Below are positions 24,558 to 34,854 of a stretch of DNA of 64,000 nucleotides, in pieces (position 1 is the stretch's first letter; every line of letters starts with the position of its first letter). Where the stretch lies: the NCBI GenBank assembly GCA_025677815.1, contig JAIXMP010000019.1:310001-374000 (forward strand). Reading direction: 5' to 3'. The position numbers were made by a program, and so were the translations under genes. Source of the stretch: Phascolomyces articulosus. Taxonomy: Eukaryota; Mucoromycota; Mucoromycetes; Mucorales; Lichtheimiaceae. The notes beneath the pieces are model-generated. The model was not told where the DNA came from. It did not search any database and worked only from the letters and a program-made list of their open reading frames with translations.

Positions 24558-25300
24558 ATGCTATCCTCTGAAAGATTGCTTCATTATGAACAACCCTATA
24601 CTTTTGAAGAAATACAAGGACAAGTTTTAAACTTGAAAAAATACATTAACTCCACTACCGCGAGAAATTTAGAAACGCACAGGACTTTAGAATATGATAT
24701 TTTCCATAATTTCTTGTAAGTAATTGTGCATAATAAAATTACTGTATTATAATTATTTATTAATTATAATGTATTCCACTTCATTTATAGTACAAAGCCA
24801 AATATTCCAGCTGATCAATTGAATCGTTTTATTGAATTAAAAGAACGACATTACGAATATGAGCATTCCGTCCGTGGTGTCAAACATACTTTGGCTATAT
24901 TTAAATGCGAGATACGTAATATGAATCTTCCTTCTGAATATACCCAGTATACAAGTACATTGTCTGAAATAGAATCTCTTGAGGAGAAAGTACAAGATTA
25001 TTTAGTAACAAATCATTCAACGAGTTGCCCCCAGCACGGATACAATGATACAAAAATTGAAAATATTAACACAGAAAGGTAATTTTTTATTGATCATATA
25101 CCTACATGGAAAAAAATAAAAAAAATTGATAATAGACTTCTGGTACTAAGAATTATGTCATATTGATCTCTTTTCTCAAAAATAAACGGATGATGTATGT
25201 GTATGTATATAGTGAACTGGAAGATATCAAGGCACGGAAAAACGAAGAGTATCGATACCTACAAGAACATAAAATGTATACTGAACCACGAGGCCCATAA
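24558..25300 (+). CDS. Tandem-family member E (unknown helical protein)
   Basis: An intact copy, 177 residues, the same length as D. Exons 24558-24715, 24791-25078 and 25213-25300, both introns phase 2. Exon 1 has Y-T-F-E-E-I and ends H-N-F-L at the junction. Exon 2: H-Y-E-Y-E-H-S-V-R-G-V-K-H-T, E-S-L-E-E-K-V-Q-D-Y-L, T-S-C-P-Q-H-G and N-T-E-R at the donor. Exon 3 starts S-E-L-E-D and ends P-R-G-P. Soluble, helix-rich, no recognised domain. It lies 801 bp after D in the same orientation, with its own promoter, so the family is an array of separate transcription units and not one transcript. Confidence 0.75.
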
Positions 25301-26995
25301 ACAACCTGACTGCGGTTCCAATATTTAAATATATGAACAAATATATCTCCTCTTTCCTTAATATCATCCTTTCTTTTTTTACTACATTTGATAGATAAAT
25401 GTACGAAATAAAAAAAATATTCTTAAACATTATTACTATGCCTCAACGTATTCATCTCCGTATTGAAGTAACAACCATCAGTAATATTCAAAGAATTATC
25501 GATGATCTTTTTTTCTCCAAATGATGTCTTACTACTTTTTATTTGTCAAAAAACGAATCTGATTACTTCTAATCAAGTAAAAATTTATAAAAGGTCCATG
25601 TTATAATCATTCGTATTTGTTATATTTTTTATAAATATTGCTAATGATGTTCTACTGAACTCGAACTAGTAAAAAAAAATTATCTAGTAGGTGTTATTAT
25701 GAGGTATAAATTGATAATATCTTTCAATATTAATATGCGTATAGAATACAGTCCAACAATCTCATTGGTGACCACAGAATTTTGATGTTAATATTTGGTT
25801 ATTGTACTTGTTGAGGTGCACCATCCAAAATTCATATTTCCATAAACAAAGGCCTTCTAAACCCACTTAAGGTATGTAGAAACGTTCATCAAATATGATT
25901 TTGTCAATTTATGATTTTGAATGCTCTTCTCCTTCCAAAAGCCTGTTGAGCATGGTATAATAATAGTTTACAGTTGAACGGTCACATACCAAGTGGAGAT
26001 TATTTTGTTGGGCTCAAACATTTTTTTTAGTTGTTCCATTACAATTAATCAGGTAAAGCAATATAATTAAACAAGAATCACATAATACCAGCCTTGCCTT
26101 TTTTTTTTCTATACCTCATTGACTTTAATAAAAATAATAAAAATATACCAAATAACGATTGTGCTGTGTTCTGTGTATATAAGCCGAAAGATTCAACATC
26201 AATAACGCGTTGCTAAAACGCATGTCTTTTGAATCGCGTTTAAATATCTAAATAAAAGATGCAATTGAAACCACATTATTTGTTGACGCAGATAAAAACG
26301 TTGTTATTGGATTTCATATTCATTTCAAGTGCATAGAAAAATAAAATAAAAAGGCATGTAACTTTGTTCTGCACTTATTTTTTTTGACAAGGTCCGTGCA
26401 TTCGGAAGCCTTCCGAAAAAAAAAAAAGCTGATCATAACAACAAAATGATGGAGATTTTAAATTTATAATTTTTAAAAACAATTGAGTATTTATTTATTA
26501 TAATAAACTAAACGATGAGGTGTTTATTGTTACTAATAGAATAAAGAGTTTATACTGGCCGGAACGCAAATGGAAAAAACTATTAAGCTTATCTTGTTGT
26601 TACTAGGCACAACCCAGACAAATTCTTCAAGACCGCCTTTATCTGTCTCGATTGATTGTCCGACATGTGATGTGTGAATGTATTATATTTTGGATCATCT
26701 ACCGTTAAACCTCTTTTTGCCTCTTATGAAGATGATCTACAATGGCGGTGGTAGTAATTTATATTCAAAAGAGATTTTTAAAAGAAAAGTTAATAGTTTA
26801 ATTGATATATTATTTTAATATTTATTGAAAGCATTTGGGTAAAATTAAATAATCTTATTGACGCAGGTAATATTGCATAAAAATTATTTGTTATATGCTT
26901 CTTCATTTTAATTTAATAATAATAAATTTCACGGCTTGGGAACAATAAGATAATGTATTCAATTTCATTTACAATAAGAACTAGGGTTTTATTAT
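25301..26995. other. Intergenic AT-rich DNA
   Basis: No gene recognised. A short palindrome (CGGAAG-C-CTTCCG, about 26401-26415) is followed by a poly-A run; significance unknown. Confidence 0.5.
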
Positions 26996-27130
26996 CACTG
27001 TAGGAAATAAAACCCAAAAAAACCTAAACTCCTAACCGAAATTGGTCCTGAATTTTAACTGAATTTAGCTGAGAGTTTACCTAAATTCGTGTTTTTATGA
27101 GCATATTTGAGAATATCTTTTTCTACAGTG
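26996..27130. mobile_element. Short inverted-repeat (MITE-like) element
   Basis: A 135-bp unit bounded by CACTGTAG (26996-27003) and CTACAGTG (27123-27130); allowing mismatches the ends extend as CACTGTAG[G/A]AAA. It has no coding capacity. A 10-bp perfect hairpin, GGGTTTTATT (26984-26993) with AATAAAACCC (27006-27015), overlaps the left end. It lies upstream of member F. A partial look-alike end is at 22405. No clear target duplication, so the mobile-element call is an inference. Confidence 0.4.
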
Positions 27131-27292
27131 TATATTATCATTAAAAAAATGGCTTGATCATTATATATAACAATGGAGATATATCATCATTATCACATAC
27201 TTCAGCATGATGAGCACCGTCGTTTTTCATTCCTATTCTTTTAGGAAAGAAAACGAACAAAATGATGATTATATCCATTTTCATACGTATTA

Positions 27293-27300
27293 TATAAATA
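27293..27300 (+). promoter_or_regulatory. TATA box of member F
   Basis: TATAAATA followed by C-C-C-A-G-C-C-A-A-T-T-T, 131 bp before the expected ATG at 27424. The flanking sequence aligns with the TATA region of member H (30870-30877), pointing to duplication including promoter. Confidence 0.55.
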
Positions 27301-27423
27301 CCCAGCCAATTTGTATTTTTCTCTTGATCTTTTCTTACGGACTGCTTCCTTTACAAAAATACTCCATCATCATTTTCGTTCAAGTAATAAACTTTTGTTA
27401 CTACACCCTCTCTAGTATTCTCA

Positions 27424-28203
27424 ATGCCTACTTTACCCTGTCTTCCGCCACTAATAGTGAAGAATATAAGCAATTGATTATTAGCGTAACGGAGAGCTTC
27501 AGAGCAGAGATAGATGCATACGAGCCTAATTGTCGAGAACTTGCAGATTTTTCTAATTCTGGAGGATCATTGTAAGTTATTTCTTCTATATTCATTATAT
27601 ATATAACAATATTACAAAGAATAATAAATTATATCCAAATTGAAAAAAATCATCACTTTTTTATGATATATATAGTCAAACTACTCCACAAGTTTACCCC
27701 CAAAATTTTCATATCATTATCAAAAAACAAGAATTTAATGCACTTCAGCATGCCTTTCGTAGCTTACGGTACCGATTAGCAATGGAGATATATCATATTG
27801 TACATAATACAGGAAAATCACTTCATGATGATCCTACCATCGGTTCTTTGACTTTGGATGGTATTATCAATTTGGAGCATATTATCCATCGCTATTTATT
27901 ATCTTACCGCCATATTGGTTGTACGGATCATCCAAACACAGACGAACTGGAAGAAAGCATCACAATCCAATCAGAAAGGTAAATGATATTATTTTTAGTT
28001 TAGTAGTAGTTAAGCGATAAACGTCTGGTAATATAAACGGTATATACTGTTTGTATACTAATTAATAGTGCTTTTTTGTCATTGGTTTCTTGATCAACTA
28101 TAGTAAGTTGCAAAATTTCTTTGATCGCCAGATAAACGGAGAAGACCTTGAAAGAGAACATTATAACGTAGCTGAGGCTATGAGAATTTGCCCATCAAGT
28201 TAA
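27424..28203 (+). pseudogene. Tandem-family member F, probable start-region frameshift
   Basis: Exons: first exon to 27571, 27676-27978 and 28104-28203, both introns phase 2. Exons 2 and 3 are intact and close to H: Q-H-A-F-R-S-L-R-Y-R-L-A, H-D-D-P-T-I-G, L-E-H-I-I-H-R-Y-L-L-S, I-G-C-T-D-H (C-x2-H) and Q-S-E-R; exon 3 S-K-L-Q-N-F-F-D to C-P-S-S. The ATG that aligns with H's start (27424, ATGCCTACTTT versus ATGCCTCCTTT) is out of frame by one: 32 bases separate it from the shared AGTGAAGAA, against 33 in H, consistent with a one-base deletion. An in-frame ATG exists only upstream of the TATA box (27210). Either the copy is dead or translation starts elsewhere, so pseudogene is the preferred but not certain call. 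Confidence 0.55.
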
Positions 28204-28594
28204 TTAATTGTAGTTCAGCGCATTCTACATGAAACATTGTGTAGCCACTAAAAAAAAGAAAATTTATACCCCTATTACTTCCAATGTTATCTTCCATTAC
28301 ACATCTATAACTACTTCAGTGCTAAATACTTTCATTGAAAATAAAGTGTTTTTTTAAAACGAACTGTAACTATAATATGTTGTTTTATTATTACAAGTAT
28401 AAAAATAAGGCCACTATTTTAATGCATTTAAAAAAATATTTTCAAAAATAAGATGTTTAACGAATTCAATATATTTTTAATAATATCGCATACAAAGGTG
28501 CAAGAACCAATATCACTATCAATACCATAAAGGGTGGATAATTGAAAGGATTATATTTAGTATTTTTTAATACAAAAGGAACAAAGTTATTAAT

Positions 28595-28717
28595 TTAAGC
28601 AGCGGACATTAATTTCATTGCTATTTTATCAGCTTGTGCAACGTTGGGTGCGGCGCAAGCAATAAGGGCTACCTGAATGGATTTTAATAATGGTAATAAA
28701 CGCAAAGGGAGATGCAT
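28595..28717 (-). CDS. Possible 40-residue small ORF
   Basis: ATG at 28717 to TAA at 28595 encodes 40 residues with an amphipathic/hydrophobic N-terminal half (L-P-L-L-K-S-I-Q-V-A-L-I-A-C) and a helical tail (A-D-K-I-A-M-K-L-M). Codon use is markedly less AT-biased than its surroundings (several GCC, GCA, CCC and TGC codons). It is not similar to the tandem family. It may be a small membrane-associated protein, or the last exon of a gene whose other exons I could not find. It sits between members F and G. Confidence 0.3.
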   Translation of the reverse strand: MHLPLRLLPLLKSIQVALIACAAPNVAQADKIAMKLMSAA

Positions 28718-28983
28718 AATGGAACATTAATTAATATGAATTTGTGTTATTGTGTTCAAAGTTGATATATGATAATAAACACTTTGGATGACCTTGGATT
28801 TGTTTTTTTTATAAAAATGATTCACAATAATGGTAGAGGTAATAGCTATATATATATATATTCAAATGAAGCTATTGGATATGAAAAATTAATAGACTAT
28901 TTATATTAATGTTAACACTATTTTATAATAATTCTAGGTTATTAATAGTTAAAGTATTATTTTTTCGATAAAGAGAAAAGCAT

Positions 28984-29768
28984 CTATGATAATATTATTA
29001 TGTTGTGTTGGCTCATGCAACGTCTTAAGAGAGAAATTTGTAACTGGTGATCGCTTTGGTATTTATATTCTTGATCTCTGCGAACGCTGACGTTCCTCAG
29101 ATCACTATGTATGTTATTATTGAATAAACAAATAATAATAATAATAATATAATATAAACAAAAAAAAGTTTTCATATCAGAACTATTTTAATGATCATTA
29201 ATACGATACGTTATAAAAATATAATATTACCTTGTCGATTTAACGGTTTTTATATTACTTTTTTTAAATATCACTGTATCATTATTTTTATGGTTTGGAC
29301 AATATACTTTAATAGATAATAAATATCCATGTATCAATTGCTCCAATTGTAAAAGTGGTTCGAGAGTATGTGAATATCGAGGATCTTTGGAAGATATTGC
29401 ATTTTTTACATAATATTGATCTAATGCTGCTTGATGTTTTGTCGCACGGAGGAAATGCTCAAATTCATGATACTGTTCTTTCATAAGTTGAATATTGTTT
29501 TGTTGACCTTGCACTAGAGTATCACCACTATATTACATTTACATAATATTTTTTAAAAAAAATAGTAAATATTTGTTATACTAGGTTAGCACAGTATTAT
29601 AGATACTTACAGTTTATCGTAGTTCCCATAATTTTTATTGAAAGCAGAGTGTTGTTGTATCAAGGAGTGTACACGAGTTATCATAGAGATGGCCCAAGCA
29701 TATTTTCTTGAAAGACATTCATTTAGTACAGGTTCAGATAAACACGTTTTATTTTTTTTATTAAACAT
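28984..29768 (-). CDS. Tandem-family member G (unknown helical protein)
   Basis: The only inverted intact copy inside the main array. Exons (minus) 29768-29611, 29527-29231 and 29104-28984 encode 191 residues, both introns phase 2. Exon 1: W-A-I-S-M-I-T-R-V-H-S-L-I-Q-Q-H helix ending Y-D-K-L. Exon 2: Q-Y-H-E-F-E-H-F-L-R-A-T-K-H-Q, L-E-Q-L-I-H-G-Y-L-L-S, V-Y-C-P-N-H-K (C-x2-H), ending K-S-T-R where others have S-E-R. Exon 3: S-D-L-R-N-V, a longer tail ending I-I-I-L-S. The acceptor at 29528 (TATAG) was chosen because the nearer CTCTAG breaks the frame. A second in-frame ATG lies at 29792, eight codons upstream. Confidence 0.7.
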
Positions 29769-30869
29769 GGTGATGTGAGCTTTATCTGTCAATGGAGAGG
29801 GTTTTTTATTATTATGTCGCTGATGATGATGAATGAGTTTTTTTTTATATATAAGATATCTGGTAGGGCTTATATTTTATATCTATACGTAAAGTTCAAA
29901 AAAAAAAAAGATCTGTAAGAAAAATAGAGGGTATTTATATTATGTTTGTAAAATAAGTCCATATTTTCATTATACTCTTACTAAAAGGAAATGATTGTAG
30001 TAATTTTTTTTTGTTGCTGAAGTTCATGGCAACGTTCAGGTTATTGTTTCATAATAGCCACAAAAAGTTTTAGAGAGAACAATGAATGCTCGATATGATA
30101 TATTACATTATTTTCATAATGCCAAGGAAACTTCCTTTAGATGAAAAGAAAATTACATTCCATCGTTATCCAATGACAGCATGCTATTTTGTTTATCCAT
30201 TTAATTTTCTCGATACCATTTAATTTGATGACCAATATCGGGTAGCAATGAACAAAAGAAAATAATACTTTTTGTCGTAAAGAACCGACGAATCAAGAAT
30301 CAATGATTATGATGGGAAAAGAAAAAGAAAACTGCATTGTTTTATTTGTCTTATCTAACCCTTAATATAATACATATTCGTAATAAACATTAATGTACCC
30401 AACCACATATATTTCTATGTTACATTTAGTATAAGTAGGCAGTAGATTAGGTATTGCCACAAAAAGATATAGGTTGATGTTTTATATATAATAAGGTAAA
30501 GGCAAACCTAATTAGAGGTACATGTACGGCCAAAACTGATCAACCACTTGCATGTCAAATACATACTTCATCAACAAGCGAAAAATGTAATTATCATTGT
30601 TGATATAAAAAACATGTCATTATTATATTTAGTACTATACAAAAGAAAAGTACATCATGATATCATAAATGAAATTACAAATTGAGCACCATTTAAAATT
30701 CATGTCATTGAGAATAATAAATAATATCATTATAAAAATAATTTATAGCTATTCAAAAACAAGTTTTATTCTTTAACACAATCGTACATGGCTATGTAGA
30801 AGATGATGCTCTTAAAATGATCAGCAATATACAGACCTTGTGGATCGTACATTTATTTTGGCAGATGCA
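29769..30869. other. Divergent intergenic region between members G and H
   Basis: Carries promoters of G (-) and H (+). AT-rich; no gene recognised. Confidence 0.5.
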
Positions 30870-30877
30870 TATAAATA
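30870..30877 (+). promoter_or_regulatory. TATA box of member H
   Basis: TATAAATA followed by CCAAGTCAATTT, 142 bp before ATG 31012; same arrangement as upstream of member F. Confidence 0.5.
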
Positions 30878-31011
30878 CCAAGTCAATTTACATTTTTTTT
30901 CTTAGCTTGCCTCTCTATTATATATTACAATCACTACTGCTAGTTTGTCATCGCTATACAATCATTTATTATATAATATATCACCCCTCTATCATTTATT
31001 ACTTTTCAATT

Positions 31012-31782
31012 ATGCCTCCTTTTCAACTTTATAATCCTTGTAGCAGTGAAGAATTCCAGGAATGGATCACTCGTATGACGGTTGCCATAGAATCAGAGAT
31101 ACCAATGTTCAAGAATTTGCGTCGAACTTTGGAATCCTATATAAACTCTAAAGGAGGATTGTAAGTTACGATGTGCATAATAATCTTATAAATGTTAAAT
31201 GCCTAACTAAGACAGTAACATCTTGATATATATATACTTATACGTAGGCCAAAAATTCTTGTTCCATTTGATGATCTTGAAAAAAATGCTATCTTTAGGA
31301 CACAAAAAGACCATCATTCATTTGAACATTCCTTGCGAAGATTAAAAATCCAAATAACAATTGAAAGATATCATATCGAACATAAAACAGGAAATTATCC
31401 CCATGATAATTCCGTCATTGGTATAATGACCTTGGAGAGTATGAGACATTTAGAGCGACTAATGCACCATTGCTTAGTGGCATCTCAGAGAGTACGTTGT
31501 AAGGATCATTCAAACATATTTGCTGATGTAGATTTTTTCAGGATTAGATCAGAGCGGTAAATGTTTATTTTATTTATTTGTTCCAGTGGATACAAATGCC
31601 ATAGAGGAGTGTATCTATTATGAAACCCTATTTTTTTTTTCTTGGTTTATTTATTGAACACATTCTTCTATAATAGTGAGTTGAAACAATTCCGAGATCT
31701 TGAAAAAGAAGAAGGCAAGTTTGAACAAGAACACACTAATGCGGCTATCGCTATTAGTGAATTAATGGGTCAATCCGACTAG
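31012..31782 (+). CDS. Tandem-family member H (unknown helical protein)
   Basis: An intact copy, 187 residues. Exons 31012-31160, 31248-31556 and 31677-31782, both introns phase 2. Exon 1 has S-S-E-E-F-Q-E-W-I-T-R-M and ends N-S-K-G-G-L. Exon 2: H-S-F-E-H-S-L-R-R-L-K, I-E-R-Y-H-I-E-H-K-T-G, L-E-R-L-M-H-H-C-L-V, V-R-C-K-D-H-S-N (C-x2-H), R-S-E-R at the donor. Exon 3 starts R/S-E-L-K-Q-F-R-D-L-E-K-E and ends G-Q-S-D. Closest relative is F. The start at 31012 was chosen because it follows a TATA-driven leader and matches exon-1 lengths of D and I; the upstream open frame (from 30817) crosses the TATA box. Confidence 0.75.
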
Positions 31783-32670
31783 AATTCAACGTCCATCAAA
31801 ATACTACCATAAAATACTACTATACTATACATTTTTTAGAAGAGCTACTCTTATTTCTTTTTTTTTTAATATACAATAAATTAATACTATTATAATAAAA
31901 AAGACGCTTCATTAATAAATTGAACTTTTTTTTCACGCATAGTATATATATCATTTATAGAAAAAACCATACAGAAAAGTATTCTGTATTAGAAAAAAAA
32001 AGTGGACTTTTTTTTTTGTTAAATATGAATAATGAAGAAAATATCAACCGTTTGGATGGGGCATTTGTTTATTTCTATTTTTTTTTGGGATGACAATACA
32101 CAATAGTACTGCATTCCATTGTTATGCATCAAAAAAGAAAGAGGTATACAGAGCATGTTTTACAGATTGAAATATGAACAAAATCATCTGATGCGGGTAT
32201 TTTTTTTTTCTAATGTAATTTTCAATGAATTCTCATGCGTAGAAAAATACCAATGAACGCAATGGTAGCTTTTTTTTTGAAAGAGTTACTATAGTTTAAA
32301 ATAAACAATAACTTCTATTTTTTTTATTACGTATTTTCTCCAATATATAATTATTTCAAAGTTTTCTTTTGTGAGTGTATGAAACAGATGATGAAGAACA
32401 TCATCATTACTTTGATCTTGATCAAGAAACCTAATAATAATCGTTTTACATAGATAATAATGAACCTATTTTCTTTCTTCATATTATCATTATCTATAGC
32501 CATTGCTCATTGTGGAAAATCAGTAGGTTTGTAGTCTATCATTGTTCTCTTGTAAAATTCAATACTCTCGCACTATGATTGACAGCCAACAATCAACAAT
32601 GTTTATCCATGTCCGTCATCAAGAGCATTTTTCTTTTGGGGAACAGAATTATTACTTGTTTTGACACTAA
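31783..32670. other. Intergenic AT-rich DNA
   Basis: Homopolymer T/A tracts; no gene recognised. Confidence 0.55.
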
Positions 32671-32678
32671 TATAAATA
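32671..32678 (+). promoter_or_regulatory. TATA box of member I
   Basis: TATAAATA, 164 bp before ATG 32835; same octamer as upstream of F and H. Confidence 0.45.
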
Positions 32679-32834
32679 CTATCCACTAGTAGTTTTTATT
32701 TTTATTTGATATTCCCTCTAAATTTTATATATACACAGCTTCATATTAATAATATTATATATCATCATCACCACCCCTACCATTCTCACTTTTTTTTTTA
32801 AAAAAAAAACGTCATTACACAACTATTTTTTAAT

Positions 32835-33659
32835 ATGGACAATAATAATCGATCACTCCATCGTTCCTTTGCAGAAATTCAGCAACGGACAAATATCCTT
32901 ACTGATTCTATGGAAGTATGCAAAGAATTTCATGAACAATATAATAATGTCATGGTCAATAACGTATTGTAAGATCATGAGATGTATTATATCATATATA
33001 TACACTGCAATCGAATCATTATTTGAATGCTCTATTGACTACTCTATATAAATATACAGTAACAAGGAGAGTAAATAATAAATAACTGATCCCACATGCT
33101 AATTTATATACTAACCCATATTATAATAGTGCAGATTGGACGCGGGAGGACAAGGCCCGATTTCTTATTTCAAAAGAAGAATATCATGATTTTGAACATT
33201 TCTTGCGTATCATGAAATACGAATTAGCTATTGAGAAATATCATATAAGGGCAGATCATCATCAACAACAACATCCTTTTTCTGACGACCCAAACGGTGT
33301 GTTATCCATTCAAGTTATTGAAGTATTGGAACGAATGATCCATAATTATTTATTATCACATACTCAAGCATGGTGTCGAATTCATACGAATCGAGATGCA
33401 GCCGAAGAAAACATGTTGATTAAAACAGAAATGTAAATGTTTTTTTAATAATAATAGAAGGGGAGCGAAGAGTGTACTGATGAAATTTTTCCATCTTGTG
33501 GTTATTTAAGTATTATTTTTAGTAACAATAAAAATAACTCTTTCATTCTATAGTGATTTAGAAGTGGTTCAAATGGATCATACTCGAGAAACTGAATTTC
33601 GACAAGTCCATGTACGAAGATCTGAAAATTATGAACGTAATTTATTACGTCCAAACTAA
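32835..33659 (+). CDS. Tandem-family member I (unknown helical protein)
   Basis: An intact copy, 180 residues. Exons 32835-32968, 33130-33432 and 33554-33659, both introns phase 2. Exon 1: S-F-A-E-I-Q-Q-R-T helix, H-E-Q-Y-N-N, ending N-N-V-L. Exon 2: E-Y-H-D-F-E-H-F-L-R-I-M-K-Y-E-L-A-I-E-K-Y-H, S-D-D-P-N-G-V-L, L-E-R-M-I-H-N-Y-L-L-S, A-W-C-R-I-H-T-N (C-x2-H), ending K-T-E-M. Exon 3: I-D-L-E-V-V-Q to R-P-N. Last member of the main array; the next copies (J, K) are about 23 kb away on the minus strand. Confidence 0.75.
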
Positions 33660-34584
33660 AAATTATCCAACAAAACAAGAATGAACAATAATTTCATGTA
33701 CTAATAATAATATTAAAAAACAGGACTGTACCATCACCCCTATTATTATTAATTTTCAATAGACATTTAGAGAATCTATTATTTTCTTTAACAATCATAT
33801 CCTTTTTTAAGAAAGTTGTTTTTTTTTAATAATAATAATAATTACAAAATACTTGATAAAATAAAATGGGATCATCATCATCAGACACAACATCTTCTCT
33901 TTCCTTATTTGTATAAAGTAGTAATTTACTATAGGGTTCTAATTTATCGGCAGCATAGCAATAAATGATATAAACATTAAAAAAACAACACCAGAGAAAG
34001 CTTATGATCAAAAATGATTTTCTATAAAAATAGATGAGAAAATCATGCACACCTATTACCATCAATTCAGATATAAACAAATAAAAAGTCATCAGATTTT
34101 TATGTATTAGATGAATCCACGAAAGATCAAATCACCATTCATGCAGTAACACATACTACTCCTCCCTTAATACTAATAGTATAATAATAAAAATGAAACG
34201 TGTTCTCTTTGTATAATATGGAAATATATTTTTTATTTTACTGCTAGGACAACGATGACTACTATAAAACTATCATTTTACTAAGCTGTTATAGGCTTTG
34301 ATATACAAAAAAAAATAAGGAGCAAATAATTATAGGTAATAATAATAATAATTTAGGAAGTAGAAAAAGAGGGAGATAGTAGAGAAGGAGAATCAGAAAA
34401 ATTTGACCTGTTTTTCTTTTTTAATAAGGCAAGAAAATTTCATGATGGATTGATGATGACAATGAAGGTGATAATAAATTATTGTACTGTATGTTGAAAA
34501 ACCTATCATAATATGTATTTATTAGATTGATTTCAAATGACCAACAAGAAGTGACAATTGAGAAAGAAAGAAGAAACATACCCT
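33660..34584. other. Intergenic; weak hydrophobic frame 33826-34092 (-)
   Basis: An 88-codon minus-strand frame with two hydrophobic stretches and a hydrophilic end (K-E-R-E-D-V-V-S-D-D-D-D) could be a fragment of a membrane protein. I found no convincing upstream exon or promoter, so it is not called as a gene. Confidence 0.3.
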
Positions 34585-34854
34585 TTATGGTTCAAAACCA
34601 CAGAAACATGTTTGACGCATATAACATACTGGATGAGGTGTTCGACCACCAATTTCATCTCTGAATTTATCACAGGTGGCTCGACAACTAGCATCATTAT
34701 CACCACAACCAAGACATGGATCATCGCGCTCCGCGCGCTTTTCTAATGACATACCTTGTAATGCTTTTGAAAAACTTTCACGATGAAAAGATCCAGCATG
34801 TACAACAGTAGTGATGGAGATTAAAAAGACGGTCATCCAAGTTTGATAAAGCAT
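34585..34854 (-). CDS. Secreted cysteine-rich defensin-like precursor
   Basis: An 89-residue single-exon precursor. Residues 1-20 form a signal peptide (hydrophobic V-F-L-I-S-I-T-T-V-V, ending H-A). Residues 21-40 look like a propeptide ending in the Kex2 site L-E-K-R. The mature part of about 49 residues has seven cysteines at 47, 50, 57, 61, 77, 83 and 85: C57-x3-C61 and C83-x-C85 are the two hallmark spacings of the CS-alpha-beta (defensin) fold, preceded by an N-terminal Cys and with C77 six residues before C83. Fungal defensin-like peptides are typically antimicrobial or secreted signals; activity here is an inference. The seventh cysteine is unusual and may be unpaired or allow a dimer. 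Downstream (-) is AT-rich DNA; upstream (34855-34960) is an A-rich leader. Confidence 0.7.
   Translation of the reverse strand: MLYQTWMTVFLISITTVVHAGSFHRESFSKALQGMSLEKRAERDDPCLGCGDNDASCRATCDKFRDEIGGRTPHPVCYMRQTCFCGFEP

Noticed and set aside
28984..29175. 63-codon frame as a separate gene
   Set aside because: It contains the last exon of family member G; the part before the acceptor at 29105 is intron.
7553..33659. CRISPR-like or prokaryotic defence island
   Set aside because: Genes have spliceosomal introns, separate TATA promoters and no operon structure; the DNA is fungal.
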